Under the pieces are notes generated by a model. The model made no database searches, was not told the DNA's origin, and was given only the letters and a program-made list of their open reading frames with translations. From Sulfurimonas sp. (GTDB taxonomy: Bacteria; Campylobacterota; Campylobacteria; Campylobacterales; Sulfurimonadaceae), in the NCBI GenBank assembly GCA_022712845.1, contig JAFLJV010000219.1, positions 1 to 8,364 of the forward strand: a stretch of DNA of 8,364 bases. Direction: 5' to 3'. This document shows, piece after piece, positions 5,673-8,364 of this stretch (position 1 is the first letter of the stretch; every line of letters begins with the position of its first letter). Made by a program: the position numbers and the translations under genes.

Positions 5673-5893
5673 CTTTTTGTATCTTGATAATAAGAAAAAT
5701 ATTTAGAACTTTAGATGCATATGAATTCCAAAACCAAGGCTCACTTATAGATGTGATGAACAATGCTCATAAAAGAGGTCTTTTTGATGATATGGAACAA
5801 CTAAGAATCATGAAAGATGTTCGAAATACTATAGCTCATGAATATATTGAAGATGAGTTAGTAGAGATTTTTGAAGAGGTTTTACTATTATAA
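5673..5893 (+). pseudogene. 3' fragment of the split HEPN toxin (HI0074-type)
   Basis: Encodes the C-terminal half of the HEPN protein begun at 5402: 'IIRKIFRTLDAYEFQNQG', 'LIDVMNNAHKRGLFDD', and 'MKDVRNTIAHEYIEDELV', in which R-x4-H (Arg codon at 5822) is the catalytic motif of HEPN RNases. Homologues normally have a central segment of roughly 30 more residues before this part, so the insertion seems to have come with a deletion. The end ('FEEVLLL' then TAA) also looks slightly shorter than usual. The reading frame stays open upstream into repeat copy B as far as a TTG at 5630, which would give an 87-residue chimera, but there is no Shine-Dalgarno there. Most likely an inactive remnant. Confidence 0.8.
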
Positions 5894-5894
5894 G

Positions 5895-5917
5895 TTCTCA
5901 TACTCTTAGTGTGAGAA
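5895..5917. terminator. Stem-loop between the HEPN remnant and the adhesin 3' end
   Basis: TTCTCATAC pairs with GTGTGAGAA (9-bp stem, one T-G mismatch) around a 5-nt loop, just after the HEPN stop. The position between two convergent transcription units suggests a terminator, but no strong run of T follows on either strand, so Rho-independent function is uncertain. Confidence 0.45.
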
Positions 5918-5926
5918 TAATTGATT

Positions 5927-5951
5927 ACTTGCAACCATAATGGCTACAAGT
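5927..5951 (-). terminator. Second imperfect stem-loop beyond the adhesin stop
   Basis: ACTTG.A.CCA pairs with TGG.T.CAAGT (two internal mismatches, 3-nt loop), 15 nt beyond the adhesin stop on the minus strand. Read on the minus strand, only a weak T-containing tract follows. It may act together with the neighbouring hairpin to end the adhesin transcript. Confidence 0.35.
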
Positions 5952-5965
5952 AAAAATATTCGTTA

Positions 5966-8364
5966 TTAGTCAACAGTGATTGGAATATCAATATCAATGA
6001 GAAGTTGAGCAGAATCACCAACATTAGTATCTGTGTTTGTATATACATGATAACCATCTACATCAACAGAATCTGTGCTCCAACCATTATCAGCAAGATT
6101 CTCTATCGCATCCGCACTATCTCCAGTGATTTTAAGAATATTATCATCATCTGTCATAGTTATAACATCTGCCAGTGTTATATTTACTAAAGTATGATTA
6201 CCAACTGATAAGTCTATCTCATCTAAAGAGTTTGGAGTTGAAACTGAACCTCCAGAGTCATTTTCAAAATCATTAGCTTGGTCAATTAATGCTGCTATAT
6301 CTATTGTACCATCAGCAGAACTATCAAAACTAAGAACTTCTCTACTCTCTCCATTTATTTGGAAATTATCTATAGACCAAGATTCAAGACCAATTCCATT
6401 ATCATCTGTATTAACAGATTGAAATTCTACAGTTATCTCTCCATCTTGTGGAACAATGATATCTAAATCTAAATTTATCATATTACTACCAGCAACAGGA
6501 AGGTGGTTTCCATTAGGAGAAAAATTTTCTGTCTCTATAGGATTACCAGCTGTATCTGTTGCTGTAATGGTAACTGTATGAGAAGTATCATCTTCATAAT
6601 CAACTTCACCATTTAAAATAAGGTTTCCATTTATATCTATCGTAAATCCACTACTAACTGATAATGTTACAACTCCATTTAAGTCACTTGCACTAACTGA
6701 ACCTAAGTTTACATCACTCAATGTTTCATTAACATTATCACTAATACCTGATATATCAATTGTTGGAGAAGTAGTATCAATAGTAAGAGTACTTGAAGTA
6801 CTATTCGCTTGATTGCCTGCATCGTCAGTAACTAAAACAGAGTAAGTATATGTACCATCTGCTAGTGCTGAATCTGGAGTAAATGTCCACTGAGACCCAT
6901 TATAAGACAATGCACCGTCTCCACTATTATCAATTACCCAAAGAGCAGTAAGTGATGTTCTTGTAGCTTGTGCCTGAAGAACTGAAGAATCATCTATAAC
7001 TTGAACACTTAAAGCATCAGCTGCAATATTTTCAAGATCTAGAGTTGGTGTGTTTGTAAGGTTATCACTATCTGAAACACCGCTATCCATAGAAGCAAGT
7101 AAATCAATAGTAGGGATATCTACAAAGTTATCATCTACCGTAATGGTTACAGTAGTGCTATCTGATAGCGTTCCATCAGATACTTTTATACCAAGGTCAA
7201 ATGTTTGGTCATTAACATGACTAGCTGCTATCTCATCTACACCATATTGAGTCAATGTAATTTCACCAGTTACAGAGTCGATTTCAAAGTATTTAGAAGA
7301 GTTACCATTTGCAATAGTGTATATCATTGTAGGACCATCTGCGTCCGTTGCATCTACATCTGCAAGAATAGTAGTTTCATCTACTGTACCGTCTATAACA
7401 TCATTTTCAGTAACAACGCTATTGTTACCACTTACTGCAGTTATAGTAGGTGCATCATTATCACCTTGAATAGTTATGGTTACTAACTGCTCTGTACCAT
7501 CAACAGCATAAACTTTAAATACTTCAGTTAAAGTTGTTCCCCCTTGTAGTGCTTGAATCTCTGCACCATAAGTTGTGTGGTCTAACTCATAAGTCCATCT
7601 ACCACTTGCATCTATTGTAAATGTACCATAAGACTCAGCATTATCAGATGAAGGATCAAAATCAAAAGTTGTTTGATAGTTTTTTTCACCAGCATCAACA
7701 TCTGAGATGATTAACTGACCATCGATAGTATAAAGAGAGTCTTCATAAAGAGCACCACTTACATCTCCACTAAGCTCAGCACTATCATTTGTACCAGTTA
7801 CAGTAATAGTAACCATGCCCTTTTCGCTAATAGCACTCTCATCACCTGTCATAGGTCTAATAGCACCTGAATCATCAGTTGCGTTATATAAGAATTTGAT
7901 TGTTAATTCTTTACCTTCTGGAAGAGCATCAAAGTCACCTTCTAAAGTATAAGAATCTCCATTAACTCTAATACCTGTGATTACAATATCACTAGCGTCA
8001 TACTCACCATCAGGTAGTTTAACAGCGATATTTACATGCTGAACAGTTGCACCTGTATCTGAATAATAGTGTACATCATCAAATCTAACATAGTTGGCAA
8101 CAGCATCATCACCATTTAAGTCCTCAACCTCATTAATAATAGCATTAACATCTGCACCCATAGTTACTACGCCATAAGTTAAGCTATCGTTTGTATCTTC
8201 ATCATCACCATCAAAAGCACCACTAATACTAGTAGCAGAAGCATCGATAGCTTCTATATGCTCAACAGAAACATTAGTAACAGTAGGCTGATCATTTGTT
8301 CCATTGATTGTAATAATTACAGTTTGAGTATTTGAAATCGCAGATTCACCATGAAAATCATTTG
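5966..8364 (-). CDS. Giant VCBS/cadherin-like repeat adhesin with T1SS C-terminal signal (N-terminal part outside window)
   Basis: C-terminal ~798 residues of a large exported surface protein. The frame is open to the window edge, so the Met codon at 8159-8161 is internal. Order from the N-terminal side: end of a VCBS repeat with 'TINGTNDQPTVTNV' (about 8305), a VCBS-like domain, another VCBS domain (about 7798-7451, starting 'TVTGTNDSAELSG' and ending 'GDNDAPTI'), a cadherin-like domain with 'YFEIDSVTGEITL' (about 7450-7125), a bacterial Ig-like domain with 'DGTYTYSVLVTDDAGN' (about 7114-6767), a further cadherin-like domain (about 6766-6527), and a beta-rich segment. The last domain is acidic, with 'LADVITMTDDDNILKITGDS' and a C-terminal 'LLIDIDIPITVD', matching the T1SS C-terminal target domain of LapA-type adhesins. 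No RTX nonapeptides are seen. It is the likely cargo of the convergent LapB/LapC operon and would act in attachment or biofilm formation. Confidence 0.92.
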   Translation of the reverse strand, partial: NDFHGESAISNTQTVIITINGTNDQPTVTNVSVEHIEAIDASATSISGAFDGDDEDTNDSLTYGVVTMGADVNAIINEVEDLNGDDAVANYVRFDDVHYYSDTGATVQHVNIAVKLPDGEYDASDIVITGIRVNGDSYTLEGDFDALPEGKELTIKFLYNATDDSGAIRPMTGDESAISEKGMVTITVTGTNDSAELSGDVSGALYEDSLYTIDGQLIISDVDAGEKNYQTTFDFDPSSDNAESYGTFTIDASGRWTYELDHTTYGAEIQALQGGTTLTEVFKVYAVDGTEQLVTITIQGDNDAPTITAVSGNNSVVTENDVIDGTVDETTILADVDATDADGPTMIYTIANGNSSKYFEIDSVTGEITLTQYGVDEIAASHVNDQTFDLGIKVSDGTLSDSTTVTITVDDNFVDIPTIDLLASMDSGVSDSDNLTNTPTLDLENIAADALSVQVIDDSSVLQAQATRTSLTALWVIDNSGDGALSYNGSQWTFTPDSALADGTYTYSVLVTDDAGNQANSTSSTLTIDTTSPTIDISGISDNVNETLSDVNLGSVSASDLNGVVTLSVSSGFTIDINGNLILNGEVDYEDDTSHTVTITATDTAGNPIETENFSPNGNHLPVAGSNMINLDLDIIVPQDGEITVEFQSVNTDDNGIGLESWSIDNFQINGESREVLSFDSSADGTIDIAALIDQANDFENDSGGSVSTPNSLDEIDLSVGNHTLVNITLADVITMTDDDNILKITGDSADAIENLADNGWSTDSVDVDGYHVYTNTDTNVGDSAQLLIDIDIPITVD

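Noticed and set aside
6005..7486. Plus-strand open frames (6005-6190 and 7205-7486) opposite the adhesin
   Set aside because: Cys/Ile/Tyr-rich, low-complexity products with no start signals, expected from the reverse complement of Asp/Thr-rich repeat coding sequence.
8159..8161. ATG as the adhesin start codon
   Set aside because: The frame continues open for 67 more codons to the window edge with typical VCBS sequence, so this Met is internal.

Overview
The window is AT-rich, uses the standard code (TAA and TGA both terminate apparently intact genes), and its protein sequences look like those of a free-living or environmental Campylobacterota (Sulfurimonas/Sulfurovum/Arcobacter-like). That assignment is an inference from composition and protein style; no rRNA or other marker gene is present.

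Layout. (1) Positions 1-3534, plus strand: a tight operon for a type I secretion system (T1SS). It holds the 3' part of a LapB/LssB-type ABC exporter, an overlapping LapC/HlyD-type membrane fusion protein, and, 2 nt further on, a LuxR-type transcription factor with an atypical receiver domain. (2) Positions 3535-5893: a stretch of toxin-antitoxin (TA) modules in different states of decay. It contains an intact MNT-type nucleotidyltransferase antitoxin followed by a broken HEPN toxin; an intact small antitoxin + PIN (VapC-like) pair; and a second MNT/HEPN pair in which the MNT has a nonsense codon and the HEPN gene is cut in two. (3) Positions 5966-8364, minus strand: the C-terminal ~800 residues of a very large VCBS/cadherin-like/Ig-like repeat adhesin ending in a T1SS secretion-signal domain. 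This is the probable substrate of the exporter in (1). Exporter operon and adhesin converge on the TA region.

The TA region carries clear rearrangement marks. Two direct copies of a composite repeat (3572-3748 and 5520-5672) share a 66-nt nearly identical right end and contain 4 and 3 tandem 24-nt units. A 57-nt scar (4315-4371) is an internally deleted copy of the luxR-type gene's 3' end. A 55-nt piece of a vapC paralogue (5467-5521) is fused to repeat copy B, and together they disrupt the second HEPN gene. Recombination between the two repeats would remove the whole TA cluster while leaving both secretion operon and adhesin intact.

How the genes fit together: LapB and LapC would form the inner-membrane and periplasmic parts of the exporter (a TolC/LapE-type outer-membrane protein is not in the window), the adhesin would be its cargo, and the LuxR-type protein may set expression of one or both. 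The TA genes appear to be accessory passengers. I found no wholly new system; the most distinctive content is the traceable series of TA disruptions and duplications and the degenerate-receiver regulator attached to the T1SS operon.
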